A stretch of DNA of 64,000 bases from JAEINY01 sp942490535 (GCA_942490535.1 CALNXQ010000003.1:558001-622000), one strand, 5' to 3'; positions 25,316 to 35,289 are shown, counted from the first letter of the stretch. A program made the numbers and translations. The notes: generated by a model from the sequence alone, not told the origin.

Positions 25316-26809
25316 ATGTCGAAGAAAAATGATATTTCCAGACGCAGCTTTCTGAAATGGGGCGGTTTAGCCGGCGGGGCAGTAGGATTGGCCGGATCAG
25401 CGCTGGCTGGTTATGAAGCTGGCCAGGATACGTCTGGTAATACCGGTTGGGAACGTGAAAAGTACGGCCAGGGTCAGTTTTTTAATCGCCAACCATTCGA
25501 AATCGATGATTCACCCCACGAAATAGTAGGTACCACCCGGCGTATCAATTATGAAGAAAACATTTTCAACCGCAACCGGGATTTGTACCAATTACTCCAT
25601 GCTAAAGATGAAACGAAGCGGTGGACGTTTGATGAGGGGGTGAACCAATTACCCGAACCCATCAAGAGTTACTATACCCAAAATCCTGAATCGCTGCAAG
25701 AGTTTAAGCTGGCATTGGAACGCGCCAAACAGCAACGTAGCTATTGGAAAGAAGTCAAACAAAAATACATCCTGGCCGATGCCTGGTCGCATGCCCACGC
25801 CAGTGCGCTGTATGGCAAACATGGCGCCCGCTTTCCCGATGAGCCCGAAGGCCCACCTGAAGAGTGGGACTTCAGAGACATTGAACATGCGCCCCTGCCC
25901 TTTAAATCGCCCGCTCACGCGTCGGCGCTAATGAAAAAGATTGCCTATAGCTTTGGCGCCACGTTGGTGGGCATCACAAAATTAAATCCCGATTGGGTGT
26001 ATCAGGGAAAATTGCGCGGTGTTGGAAAAACGCAATTTGAAGTCCCCAAACATTGGAAATATGCCATTGTATTCGCCATTCCCCATGAATGGGAAGCCAT
26101 GTATGCCAACCCCACCTATGGGACATCATACGATGCGTATTCAAAGCTGCGTTGGATCGGTGGAAAACTGGACGCCTTCATTCGCCACATTGGCTATGCT
26201 GCGCGTCCGCATGTGCCTCCTACTTCCTATGAATTAATCATTCCGCCCCTGGCCATTGATGCCGGTTTGGGTGAATTGGGGCGTAACGGCATTGTGATCA
26301 CCCCTGAACTGGGCGCTAATACGCGTATCGCCGCCATCACCACCAACATGGAGCTGGAACCTGATAAGCCGATTAATGTTGGCATCCGGCACTTCTGCAA
26401 TAAATGTAAAATATGCGCCGAGACCTGCCCCAGTGGAGCCATCAGTTTTGATGACAAACCGACCTCTGTAAGCCGGGGGTATAAAAAATGGTACGTTAAT
26501 CAGGACAAGTGTCTTACCGTATGGAATACCGTCGCCACCAGTCATCCGCGTGGTTGCCGGGTTTGTCTGGCCGTTTGTCCCTATTCACGAAAAAACAACT
26601 GGATTCACACCCTGGCGCGTGAGATGGATCCACGCGACCCCACCGGAGCGGTGGCCACTGCCATGCTGGCCATGCAAAAAAACTTCTTTGAATATCCGGA
26701 TGCACATGAATTTTTGCCCCAACCGGATGGCTCGGATGCCACTTATCACGATGGACCCGAATGGTTAAAGACCGAAGAGTGGTGCGACTTTACAAATAAC
26801 TGGGAATAA
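25316..26809 (+). CDS. Reductive dehalogenase-like protein (RdhA family), Tat-exported
   Basis: 497 residues, the usual RdhA length. Residues 8-14 (SRRSFLK) begin a twin-arginine signal peptide with hydrophobic core GGLAGGAVGLAGSALAG. The central and C-terminal part carries the family's corrinoid-binding catalytic domain, with the stretch GLGELGRNGIVITPELGAN. Two ferredoxin-type clusters follow: C361-C364-C367-C371 (CxxCxxCxxxCP), and C399 with C414-C417-C421. The related cytosolic enzyme QueG lacks a Tat signal and does not come with an RdhC-type partner, so it fits poorly. Family members reduce carbon-halogen bonds with cobamide and two [4Fe-4S] centres at the outer face of the membrane. 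The substrate here is unknown, and a non-dehalogenating reductase remains possible. First gene of a three-gene operon. Confidence 0.88.
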   Translation: MSKKNDISRRSFLKWGGLAGGAVGLAGSALAGYEAGQDTSGNTGWEREKYGQGQFFNRQPFEIDDSPHEIVGTTRRINYEENIFNRNRDLYQLLHAKDETKRWTFDEGVNQLPEPIKSYYTQNPESLQEFKLALERAKQQRSYWKEVKQKYILADAWSHAHASALYGKHGARFPDEPEGPPEEWDFRDIEHAPLPFKSPAHASALMKKIAYSFGATLVGITKLNPDWVYQGKLRGVGKTQFEVPKHWKYAIVFAIPHEWEAMYANPTYGTSYDAYSKLRWIGGKLDAFIRHIGYAARPHVPPTSYELIIPPLAIDAGLGELGRNGIVITPELGANTRIAAITTNMELEPDKPINVGIRHFCNKCKICAETCPSGAISFDDKPTSVSRGYKKWYVNQDKCLTVWNTVATSHPRGCRVCLAVCPYSRKNNWIHTLAREMDPRDPTGAVATAMLAMQKNFFEYPDAHEFLPQPDGSDATYHDGPEWLKTEEWCDFTNNWE

Positions 26810-26819
26810 ACAACGAACG

Positions 26820-27134
26820 ATGTTACTACAATCAACACTATTGGGCCCGCTGTTTTGGATGCTCCTGGGTATTCTGCAGCTCTCTTTTTTCATAGGATTA
26901 CGCCTTTTTCTAAAAGATAAAGCCATCCAACTGTCCCGGATCAAATGGGGGCTGGTAGCAGTCTGGTGGTTTTCACTGAACCTGACCGTTGCGGCTGGCT
27001 TCACCTTAATCGGTGAAAATGAATCCCGCGCCGGCATTTACTTCCTCGGCTTCTTTGGTGTCATTATGCTTATTTGTGGGGCTGCATTAGTATCCTTTAT
27101 AAGAAAACCCCTTAAGTCAGCCGGTAACAAATGA
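26820..27134 (+). CDS. Small three-helix membrane protein in the RdhB (membrane anchor) position
   Basis: 104 residues with three hydrophobic helices (about 7-30, 43-62 and 71-93) and a short basic C-terminus. It starts 10 bp after the rdhA-like stop and overlaps the next ATG by 4 bp (ATGA), so translation is coupled. The size, topology and position match the RdhB anchors of organohalide-respiring bacteria. The sequence itself shows only KWGLVAVWW and no clear match to the usual RdhB signature, so it may be an unrelated protein that has taken the same role. Assignment rests on context. Confidence 0.75.
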   Translation: MLLQSTLLGPLFWMLLGILQLSFFIGLRLFLKDKAIQLSRIKWGLVAVWWFSLNLTVAAGFTLIGENESRAGIYFLGFFGVIMLICGAALVSFIRKPLKSAGNK

Positions 27135-28306
27135 ACCAACTATTTGCACACAAATGGATCAAAGCCCTCGCCTGGTTAGGCCTTTGCATCTGTTGGATAG
27201 CTGGCTATTTTCTGAATAAAAACACACAGGAGCAGCGTATCAGTCATTATCTGGAGGCAGATGACACACCATCTGAATACATTGCCCCAAACATCTATTG
27301 CCTGAAAGATGCCAACCACGCGTCTTACCTGCTAATTGGTGAAGCCAAGGGCTATGGGGGGAAAATACAGGTCGTGATTAAAACCAGCACAACCGGTGAG
27401 ATTGAAAACGTGATTCTGGACGATCACAAGGAGACCCCCTCCTATCTCAACAAACTAATCAGTAAAAAGTACCTGAACCAATTTGAGAAATTACCCCTTA
27501 CTGATCCCAACCATTTTAAAACCGTTAATGCCATTTCAGGGGCAACAACGTCAAGCACAGCCATCAAAAATGCCGTCCTCCAAGCTGCCGAAACCTACAA
27601 CGTAGAGGTTCTTCAGCAGGAATCAGGTCAGTTTAAGCCGGCAGTCCATTACCAATTTGGTTTGGCCGAACTAACCGTGGTGGCCATACTCCTCATGTAC
27701 TTCACTGTTCGTGTGCTCCGAAAAATATCGCAAAAACGGATGCAACGGATCACCACCCTCATCAGTCTGATTTTATTGGGCTTTATGTTCAACCAATCCA
27801 TCGGCTTATCACGTTTGGTCGCCCTGTTATCCGGCTGGTTTCCCCCCTTGGCCATCAACCTGGCATTTTATTTACTATTGGGCACTACACTGGTAATCAT
27901 TATCTGGAAAAAAGAAAATTTCTATTGTCAATGGGCCTGTCCTTTTGGAGCTATTCAGGATACCATAGGATCACTCACCAACGCCAATAAAAAAATGATT
28001 CACCAACTGGTCTGGCTACCTAAATTACTGACTTGGATAGCCTTGTCTATTGCTTTTCTATTTCGTGCTCCGGAATGGACCGATTACACTATTTTCAGTG
28101 CGCTATTTGATTTCACGGCCAGTGATTTCATTTTTATATTACTGGGCCTCACTCTGGTGATGTCTGTATTTATGCATCGTGCCTGGTGCCGTTATTTATG
28201 CCCGGTGGGAGAAATTTTTAATACCTGTATTGCCTTACGTAAATCGATTCGTCGAAATGAAAAAGAAAAACAAAATTTTTGTGGCGATAGCCATTCATGT
28301 AACTAA
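27131..28306 (+). CDS. RdhC/NosR-type membrane flavoprotein with two CX3CP motifs
   Basis: 391 residues. One N-terminal helix (about 11-28) comes first, then a periplasmic FMN-binding domain (about 55-155) with the flavinylation motif SGATTSST at 136-143. Several helices follow (about 177-197, 207-222, 232-259, 295-312, 325-347). Cytoplasmic loops carry CQWACP (C266, C270) and CRYLCP (C353, C357), and Cys366 lies nearby. This matches the RdhC (PceC) and NirI/NosR architecture thought to move electrons from the quinone pool to a periplasmic reductase. It lacks the full C-terminal ferredoxin domain of NosR, as RdhC proteins do. The FMN would be attached by an ApbE enzyme, which is not encoded in this window. 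Last gene of the operon. Confidence 0.88.
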   Translation: MNQLFAHKWIKALAWLGLCICWIAGYFLNKNTQEQRISHYLEADDTPSEYIAPNIYCLKDANHASYLLIGEAKGYGGKIQVVIKTSTTGEIENVILDDHKETPSYLNKLISKKYLNQFEKLPLTDPNHFKTVNAISGATTSSTAIKNAVLQAAETYNVEVLQQESGQFKPAVHYQFGLAELTVVAILLMYFTVRVLRKISQKRMQRITTLISLILLGFMFNQSIGLSRLVALLSGWFPPLAINLAFYLLLGTTLVIIIWKKENFYCQWACPFGAIQDTIGSLTNANKKMIHQLVWLPKLLTWIALSIAFLFRAPEWTDYTIFSALFDFTASDFIFILLGLTLVMSVFMHRAWCRYLCPVGEIFNTCIALRKSIRRNEKEKQNFCGDSHSCN

Positions 28307-28362
28307 CCATATAGTTTATCAATAGTTGCTTATTCTATTGAAATAATAAGTACAATTATAGC

Positions 28363-28370
28363 TATTTTTG
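28363..28370 (+). promoter_or_regulatory. -7 promoter element of the DUF3857 gene
   Basis: TATTTTTG matches TAnnTTTG, 27 bp before the start codon. A TTG at 28338-28340 lies 22 bp upstream as a possible -33 element. Confidence 0.5.
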
Positions 28371-28397
28371 CACCTTTAGTTTTTTAACCCAAATCGG

Positions 28398-30986
28398 ATG
28401 AGACGAACTTTTGCGCATTCTATAGTTGTTATACTTGTTTTATTCTGTTCTTTTTCAATTGATCTATTCGCACAAAATCTGCCGACATGGATCATTAAAC
28501 CCCACTACGACAAAACGTACAGGCCAGCAGACCAACATTTATCGAGTGGCTATTATTACCTGTACAGCGATAACCAGACTAACATTGACACACAAGAAAC
28601 CTATGGCTGTCTCGCCATGAAGGTGGTGGATGAAAATGGCTTAGGTGAAGTGTCCTCCGTTTCTGCTTCCTATGACAGCACCTATCAAACGTTTCGATTT
28701 GCGCATATTCATATCATTCGTAATGGAAAAGTAATGGATGTACTCCAAAAACAATCCCCTGAAGTATTGCGACGGGAAGAGCAGTTGGAACGTGGCATTC
28801 TGAATGGCCGCCTGACGGTTTATCTCGAAGTAAATGACCTGCGGGTAGGTGATATATTGGAGTACAGTTTTATTCACAAAGGCTTCAATCCCATTAAAAA
28901 AGACTTCATTCACTGGAGTTATAATATGGGCTTTTTACTCCCCATTGGCAAAGTTCAAGTCTGCTTTTTAACCACAAAACCAGACAACTACCAGTATCAA
29001 CTCTTTAATAAAGCCACTGAACCAACTATCCGAAAAGAGGCCGGATCAACCCTCTATCAATGGGTAGCAAATGACCCTGAAATACTAGATTATGAAAATG
29101 ATGCACCAAGTTGGTTCAGCCCCTATCCGGAAATCTATTTCACTGCCAGGAAAACTTGGAAGACCGTCAGCCAGCACGTTTATCCTTTGTTTTCAACCAA
29201 TGACAAACTATCCGAAGAAGTACTAACCTTTCTAGCAGACGTAAAAACAACGCATGAAAACAAAGAAGCACAAGCCCTTGAATGCATAAAATACGTCCAA
29301 AACAACATCCGCTATTTGGGCAATGAAAATGGGATATACGCCTATAAACCCCGGAACCCCAACACCATTTTCACTAAAAAATCAGGCGACTGCAAAGAAA
29401 AATCATGGTTATTAAGCACATTACTCAGGGAGATTGGTTTTGAAGCCTACCCCTTGTTGGTGAATTCCTTCAAAGGACATTCCCTGGCCCGCTACGCACC
29501 TGCCATGGATGTATTCGATCATTGTGTCATGCTTCTCAAAAATGGCACTGACAGCATTTTCATTGATCCTACCTCCACCAATCAGGGTGGGCAGCTCAAC
29601 AACATTTGGTTTCCCAATTACGAGACCGGATTGGTGGTGTCCCCTGCTAGTGAAAGCCTCATCTCAATTTCGTACAGGGCAAAAGATCAGACTATTGTAG
29701 ATGAATCCTTTGAAATTGATGATTTCACCGGCCAGGTGGTTTTAAAAGTAAAGACTATTTACAAAGGCGGTGATGCCGATATGCAACGCAGCTATCTGAA
29801 AAATAACTCCAACAATGATCTTCAGGATGCCTACCTCCGTTTCTATGCCGATATGTATCCCCGAATAGATACATTAAAAAGCTTTTCACTTGAAGATAAC
29901 ATCCAAACAAATGAACTTAAGATAATTGAGTCCTATCAAATCGAAAACTTCTGGCAAGTGGAAGACAGCTTGAATCCCAACCAGATATCGGCTTACTTTT
30001 ATGCCCTATCGCTCAAATCCATGATTGCAAAAGACAATTATCCGGCGCGAAAAAGTCCGCTTGCCCTGAGCCATCCGACCGATTACAGGCATACGATTAC
30101 CGTTCATTTGCCGGAAGAATGGACCATTAAAGATGAAACAGCCAACTTGTCTGCTCCCGGGTTTAACTTCAACCGGAACATTACTTACAACGACAAAACA
30201 CTCCAATTAGATTACCATTACAAAACCCTGAAATCGTTTATCGAAAAAGAAGAATACCTGGATTTCATTGAAAAACATGAAAAGATTTATGATGAGTTAT
30301 CATATGGACTGCTTTACTACAAAACAGGAAACACGCCATCAACAGGTGGTGGGTTTAATATCTTTATTTTTGTCATTGGATTTTTAGTGGTTTTACTGGG
30401 TAGTATCGGTGCACGTAAGCTCTACTTTTATGACCCGGCTGTTCAAATGTCCTTTCAAAATTTCAGCAGTGGGATTGGCGGCTGGCTGGTATTACCAACC
30501 ATCGGTGTGACACTGACTCCCATAATCTTGTTAGCCTCCCTCTTTTCCAACGATTATCTGGATCTGGAAACATGGGCTCTACTCTTTAACCCCAGTTCTT
30601 CCTTTTATTCGCCCACCCATGCCATGTTTATTTTGTGGGAATTCTCCTTTAACCTATTATTTGTAGTCTACAGCATCCTGGTTGCCATTCTGCTCTATTC
30701 CAGACGAAGCAGCCTCCCCAGGATGGTGATCATCCTATACGTTGCCAACTTCCTGTTTTTATTGGCTGACTACATCCTTGCCATGACCATGGATCTGGAA
30801 GTGACCAATGATGTCAATACTCAACTTATTAAGAGTTTAGTGGCAGTAATCATCTGGGTGCCTTACTTCATCCTTTCAGAGCGTGTAAAACAGACATTCA
30901 CAAAAACACTAAAACCAAAACAAACGGTTGTAGAAGAAAAAGAGGCGTTTATAGAAGAAAAAGAAGCGGCTCTGATGGATGATTGA
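28398..30986 (+). CDS. DUF3857/transglutaminase-like membrane protein with DUF2569 tail
   Basis: 862 residues. A signal peptide (cleavage near residue 25, after DLFAQ) is followed by the DUF3857 beta domain (about 50-230) and a transglutaminase-like cysteine protease fold. Its triad appears as Cys332 (SGDCKEKSW), His375 (FDHCVML) and Asp390 (FIDPTS). A beta domain comes next, and the C-terminal part has about five helices of DUF2569 type (from GIGGWLVLPTIGV). The last 35 residues are charged (EEKEAFIEEKEAAL) and likely cytoplasmic. The function of the family is unknown; transglutaminase-fold proteins of this type are widespread in Bacteroidota. It is separated from the rdh-like operon by its own promoter. 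Confidence 0.88.
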   Translation: MRRTFAHSIVVILVLFCSFSIDLFAQNLPTWIIKPHYDKTYRPADQHLSSGYYYLYSDNQTNIDTQETYGCLAMKVVDENGLGEVSSVSASYDSTYQTFRFAHIHIIRNGKVMDVLQKQSPEVLRREEQLERGILNGRLTVYLEVNDLRVGDILEYSFIHKGFNPIKKDFIHWSYNMGFLLPIGKVQVCFLTTKPDNYQYQLFNKATEPTIRKEAGSTLYQWVANDPEILDYENDAPSWFSPYPEIYFTARKTWKTVSQHVYPLFSTNDKLSEEVLTFLADVKTTHENKEAQALECIKYVQNNIRYLGNENGIYAYKPRNPNTIFTKKSGDCKEKSWLLSTLLREIGFEAYPLLVNSFKGHSLARYAPAMDVFDHCVMLLKNGTDSIFIDPTSTNQGGQLNNIWFPNYETGLVVSPASESLISISYRAKDQTIVDESFEIDDFTGQVVLKVKTIYKGGDADMQRSYLKNNSNNDLQDAYLRFYADMYPRIDTLKSFSLEDNIQTNELKIIESYQIENFWQVEDSLNPNQISAYFYALSLKSMIAKDNYPARKSPLALSHPTDYRHTITVHLPEEWTIKDETANLSAPGFNFNRNITYNDKTLQLDYHYKTLKSFIEKEEYLDFIEKHEKIYDELSYGLLYYKTGNTPSTGGGFNIFIFVIGFLVVLLGSIGARKLYFYDPAVQMSFQNFSSGIGGWLVLPTIGVTLTPIILLASLFSNDYLDLETWALLFNPSSSFYSPTHAMFILWEFSFNLLFVVYSILVAILLYSRRSSLPRMVIILYVANFLFLLADYILAMTMDLEVTNDVNTQLIKSLVAVIIWVPYFILSERVKQTFTKTLKPKQTVVEEKEAFIEEKEAALMDD

Positions 30987-31000
30987 GCGTTATAATAAAA

Positions 31001-31026
31001 AGGCCTGATGATTCATCATCAGGCCC
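31001..31026. terminator. Bidirectional terminator between convergent genes
   Basis: Perfect 11-bp arms GGCCTGATGAT (31002-31012) and ATCATCAGGCC (31015-31025) with a 2-nt turn. The A-run before it supplies a T-run for the minus-strand gene that ends at 31032. Confidence 0.8.
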
Positions 31027-31031
31027 TATAT

Positions 31032-32051
31032 CTAATTCCAGACAGCCATCTGTCGGAGATCTTTTATCAAATCACTTCTCACCCAATACACAGAAGTCAC
31101 CCCCTGGCCACCGGATTGATACAGCTCATCGATTAATTCCAGGGTCATAGGAGTCCCTGATGGCAGCTCATTTTGCACACGATCGCTCATAAAAAAGAGA
31201 TAATGCCCATCGGGTGACAGGGTGGCTGCATATTCATTACGGGCTGCTGAGTTGACTTGATGTCCCATGTTGATGGCGTTGGACCATTTTCCCTCAGCGT
31301 TGCGAAAAAAGATATAATGGTCCGTGGCGCCGTATGAATCAGGCAATCCAAATACACCTTGCATTAAAAAGCTTTCATCCGGCGAGATGAAGGCATTGAA
31401 ACGGGCCCTTCCACAATTCACGGTAGGTGGTAAGGTATCCGGTAGGGCAAATCCCTGATCGGAAGCAGATGCTTTCAAGATGACGCCTTCAGCCCCTTTC
31501 GTTTCCCTGGTGTAATAAATGGTGCCCGTTAGGGTTAAGGACGGGAAAAACTCATCCCCATCAGTATTAACAGGACTTCCGATATTCTCTGCCTCTCCCC
31601 AATGACCATCGACTCTGGGACAGCGCCAGATATCAAAATCCTTAGCCGGCGCTCCTGATGTGATAGCCTGATCTGACGCAAAATACAGATAGCGCCCATC
31701 CGGCGAAATAAATGGCTCAATGTACTTATAGTTGGCTCCTTTCACAAATGGAGCGACTTGCGGTAGGGTCCAGCCTTCTGCCGTTCTTTTGGTGACTAAA
31801 ATGGTACTGAAACTAAATGAATGGCCGCAAACGCTAAACCAAATTTCACTGCCATCGGGCGTCATAGTGATATCGCGGGTAAATTTCCCGGTATTAATAA
31901 TACCCGGAGCAAATAATTGAGCGATGGAGTCAGGCAGCGGCTGTCCCAGATAATCACCGGTGACCTGTTTCAAAAGCGGGGTGTTTTGCGAACTGTTTCG
32001 ACAGGCCATAAACGAAAAAGCAAGAAACACCATCCAATAACAATACTTCAT
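31032..32051 (-). CDS. PD40 (TolB-like) beta-propeller lipoprotein
   Basis: 339 residues with a lipoprotein signal (lipobox FMAC, Cys about residue 17). WD40-like PD40 blades are recognisable by repeats such as DITMTPDGSEIWFSV, PFISPDGRYLYFASD, TLSPDGHYLFFMSD and NAFISPDESFLMQGV. Proteins of this type are surface or periplasmic propellers of unknown binding specificity in Bacteroidota. It has no clear operon partner. Confidence 0.85.
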   Translation of the reverse strand: MKYCYWMVFLAFSFMACRNSSQNTPLLKQVTGDYLGQPLPDSIAQLFAPGIINTGKFTRDITMTPDGSEIWFSVCGHSFSFSTILVTKRTAEGWTLPQVAPFVKGANYKYIEPFISPDGRYLYFASDQAITSGAPAKDFDIWRCPRVDGHWGEAENIGSPVNTDGDEFFPSLTLTGTIYYTRETKGAEGVILKASASDQGFALPDTLPPTVNCGRARFNAFISPDESFLMQGVFGLPDSYGATDHYIFFRNAEGKWSNAINMGHQVNSAARNEYAATLSPDGHYLFFMSDRVQNELPSGTPMTLELIDELYQSGGQGVTSVYWVRSDLIKDLRQMAVWN

Positions 32052-32155
32052 TTTCCAAGATTTAAGGTTCTATGGCGAAAGTTAACAGAAATCCGGAAAC
32101 AAAAAAGTGGTCGCAAAAAAATAGCGACCACTCGTACTTGGATCAAGCCAATTCT

Positions 32156-35038
32156 TTAATTAAAAATATCAGCCGTTTTCACTTCAATAACTTTACCGAA
32201 CTTCTTCAATTCAGCCATATTGATGCGCGACTTATCACCCACTAGCGTAATCACCATGGGTTTATCTTTCATGTACTTATTGTAAAACCCATCCACCAAC
32301 TCAAACCGGACCTGATCAAATTCAGGATACCACACTTTATTGGGATCTTCCGTAAATCCTTGATATTTCCACATTGGCACATTGGACGAGAGACTCCGGA
32401 AGGATGGAAATTTAGTATTGATCGACTGTTTCAAACTCGTTTTAATAATATCCATGCGTTCGGGCTTGGCAGGCATGTCATTAATCAAACCAGTGTAAGT
32501 ATCCAAGGCTTCAATGGTTTTATCAGCTTGCGTGGTCATATGTCCTAAAAAGTAACCCGGTGCGGCGCGATCGTATGGCAATTGATAATAGCCATAAGCC
32601 ATGTAAGCCAATGAACGAAACTCACGAATCTCCTGGAAGACAATGGACGACATATCCCCGCTAAAATATTCGTTGAACACCCGGCAGTTGAACTGATCGC
32701 TCACGTTGTTTTCATCTCCCTGAACAACAATGCGAATCTGTGTCTGAACCGCTTTCTTATCATGTACAAAATAAATCACATTTTGATCATAATCAACCTG
32801 AGGTTTTACATGCCATTGATCCTGACTTTCCAGATCTTTCATAAAGGTAAAACTGCTGGCAGCCAAATCTGAAAATTGCTTATCACCAATGGAACCCACA
32901 TAATGTAATTCCACATTTCTCTTTAAAACCTTGTGAAGCGGTTCCACTAACGATTCAATCTGCATTTTCTTCACCTGCTTGGCATTGGGGGCTAAAAGAT
33001 AATCTGATTTTTCCTTATAGAGCGCATAATCCAAGAGGGCATCTGATTTAAACGCCACATCTTTTTGATTCCATTTCTTGTCAAATTTCAGAGAACGCAC
33101 CATCTTGATTTTCTCTTTTTCGGCCAGTTGAGGATCTGATAACATATCATTCATCAGTTTCAAGGTAGCTTCCAGATTCTTTTCCATCCCGGATAAATGA
33201 ACTGTTAAATAATTATCACTGGCATTGGCATAAAACTCAGCTCCCAATTTTTGGAGGGCCTTTGAAAACGCAGTATAAGGAAGCTCTTTAGTACCACAAT
33301 AACTCAGTACTTCAGATGCTATCTCCACTTGGTGGGACTCTACGGTACCCATGTGAAATCGCATTTTCAAGGAAAAAACCTGGTTAATGGGATTATTTAC
33401 ATAAAAGTAACGGGCCTGATCACCCAATTGACCTTCCTGATAATCCACCCCATTTTCGATAAATCGCGGATCAACATCCGTTACTTCACGAGCTGAGAGA
33501 GCTTTATAAAAATCGGATTGGACTTCCGTATTTTGAGGGGTGATTGGCTTATAAGCAGGTTTGTCAACTTTATCCTTTTTAGGGAAGCCCATTTTTGAAT
33601 GAAACGCCAAATAATTTGCACCAAAGTATTCATTGGCAACGGCTACAATCTCTTCTTTGGTTAAAGCATTCACGCGATCAGAATAACTCAATACGTCCTC
33701 CCAATCACGATCATGGATAAACGTCTCCATAAAAGAATACGCACGCCATTTGGCATTTTCAATGTTCTCCTCATTTTCTTTGATCATTTCCAGTTTCACC
33801 CCATCCAGCAATGAGGCTTCAAAATCACCTTTTTTCAGCTTATCAACTTGCTCCAGCACCAATCCCTCTGTTTTATTGAGCGACTGACCGATTAATTTGG
33901 GCACCATTATAACAAAATGACTTCCCACTTCGCCAAAAGTCAATTCTTGCATACTGGCTTCCATGAGCTTATTGTCATTCACCAACTCATCTAAAAGCCC
34001 GGTGCTTGAATAATTGGACATGACACGGGTAGCCACCTCAAGCGCCAATTGATCAGGGTGGCCCTGTGGCACAGTATGATAGCCTAATACACCTACCTTA
34101 ATGGGCATTAACCTTTTTTTGACCAAATGACGTCCGGCAAATGGCGTTAAGGTCATCTGATCGTGAGTTGGTAATGGGTTAGCCTCAAAATGACCAAACT
34201 TTTCCTCAATCAGTGGCTTGACCTTTTCGGCATCAAAATCACCTGTCAAAATCAAAGCCATATTATTAGGCACATAATAGGTTTCGAAATAATCTTTCAT
34301 CTTGGCCAACGATGGATTTTTCAAATGGTCAGCAGAGCCAAGAACGGTCTGTTCACCATAAGGCGTTCCTTTGAATAACTCGTTCATGAAGCCTTCAAAA
34401 AAGGGGGTAGTCATGTCATCAGCGGACATGTTCTTCTCTTCATACACCGTTTCCAGCTCTGATTGAAACATACGAAACACCGGATTTTCGAAGCGATCAC
34501 TATACACATCCAGCCATTTTTCCATTTGATTCTCTGGAAAAGAATTCAAATAGCCAATGTATTCATAGGACGTAAAAGCATTTAAACCAGTTCCCCCCAT
34601 TTGAGAAATAATCCGGTCAAATTCATTGGGTATGGCATATTCTGCTGCTTTCAGTGAAAGCCCATTAATGGTTTGCTGAATAACTTCCCGTTGCTTTTTG
34701 TCTTCTGTTTGACTCAATAACTCATACTGCGTAGCTATACTGTCCAGATAAACTTTCTCAGCTTTGAAATCAACTGTTCCCAGTTTTTCGGAACCCTTAA
34801 ACATGATGTGCTCAAAGTAGTGGGCAATGCCCGTGGCGTCTTTCGGATCACGCTTACTTCCACCCTTTACAGCAATCATACCCATCACAGAGGAGGAGCT
34901 ATGATCTTCATTCAGGTAAATGGTTAAACCATTTTTAAGTTGATAAGACTTTAATTTTAAAGCCTCTGGAATTTCCCGCGCCACCATAGCAATAGCAGGA
35001 AATAAAAGGGTTAGTAAAAACAAACTCTTTTTCTTCAT
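32156..35038 (-). CDS. M16 family zinc peptidase (two-domain, exported)
   Basis: 960 residues with a signal peptide (about 1-20). The inverted zinc motif HxxEH is intact in the first half as HYFEH (73-77), with the downstream glutamate region ETVYEEKNMS. The second half (from about 500) repeats the M16 fold without a zinc site, as expected for full-length clam-shell enzymes of the pitrilysin type. It probably degrades peptides in the periplasm. It lies downstream of the M28 peptidase gene on the same strand, but a terminator separates them. Confidence 0.92.
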   Translation of the reverse strand: MKKKSLFLLTLLFPAIAMVAREIPEALKLKSYQLKNGLTIYLNEDHSSSSVMGMIAVKGGSKRDPKDATGIAHYFEHIMFKGSEKLGTVDFKAEKVYLDSIATQYELLSQTEDKKQREVIQQTINGLSLKAAEYAIPNEFDRIISQMGGTGLNAFTSYEYIGYLNSFPENQMEKWLDVYSDRFENPVFRMFQSELETVYEEKNMSADDMTTPFFEGFMNELFKGTPYGEQTVLGSADHLKNPSLAKMKDYFETYYVPNNMALILTGDFDAEKVKPLIEEKFGHFEANPLPTHDQMTLTPFAGRHLVKKRLMPIKVGVLGYHTVPQGHPDQLALEVATRVMSNYSSTGLLDELVNDNKLMEASMQELTFGEVGSHFVIMVPKLIGQSLNKTEGLVLEQVDKLKKGDFEASLLDGVKLEMIKENEENIENAKWRAYSFMETFIHDRDWEDVLSYSDRVNALTKEEIVAVANEYFGANYLAFHSKMGFPKKDKVDKPAYKPITPQNTEVQSDFYKALSAREVTDVDPRFIENGVDYQEGQLGDQARYFYVNNPINQVFSLKMRFHMGTVESHQVEIASEVLSYCGTKELPYTAFSKALQKLGAEFYANASDNYLTVHLSGMEKNLEATLKLMNDMLSDPQLAEKEKIKMVRSLKFDKKWNQKDVAFKSDALLDYALYKEKSDYLLAPNAKQVKKMQIESLVEPLHKVLKRNVELHYVGSIGDKQFSDLAASSFTFMKDLESQDQWHVKPQVDYDQNVIYFVHDKKAVQTQIRIVVQGDENNVSDQFNCRVFNEYFSGDMSSIVFQEIREFRSLAYMAYGYYQLPYDRAAPGYFLGHMTTQADKTIEALDTYTGLINDMPAKPERMDIIKTSLKQSINTKFPSFRSLSSNVPMWKYQGFTEDPNKVWYPEFDQVRFELVDGFYNKYMKDKPMVITLVGDKSRINMAELKKFGKVIEVKTADIFN

Positions 35039-35289
35039 AATAGAAAGGGTTGTCAGGTTTAAATAAAGTTAGAACTATAAAACATACAAAAGGTAAAAAT
35101 CAAAAAAGCAACATCAAGTTACTTTCATAATTTTTCACTTATACAGGACGACCCAGTGCTTTAAAAGTTACAATGACTTCAAAAAAACCGAATCACTATG
35201 ACAAGCCACCCGACATCAAACTTGTGTAATTAACTAAATTACTTACACTTAACCAAATCTAAATGCTCAAAATCATTTTACTTTTACAT
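35039..35289. other. Gap between the two peptidase genes
   Basis: A/T-rich spacer, presumably holding the promoter of the M16 gene. On the minus strand, TACCTTTTG near 35090-35098 is close to, but not exactly, the TAnnTTTG element. Nothing else is seen. Confidence 0.45.

Noticed and set aside
25316..26809. Epoxyqueuosine reductase (QueG) as the identity of this Fe-S protein
   Set aside because: QueG is cytosolic and shorter, and is not found with a Tat signal, a three-helix partner and an RdhC-type protein. The C-terminal region also fits RdhA.
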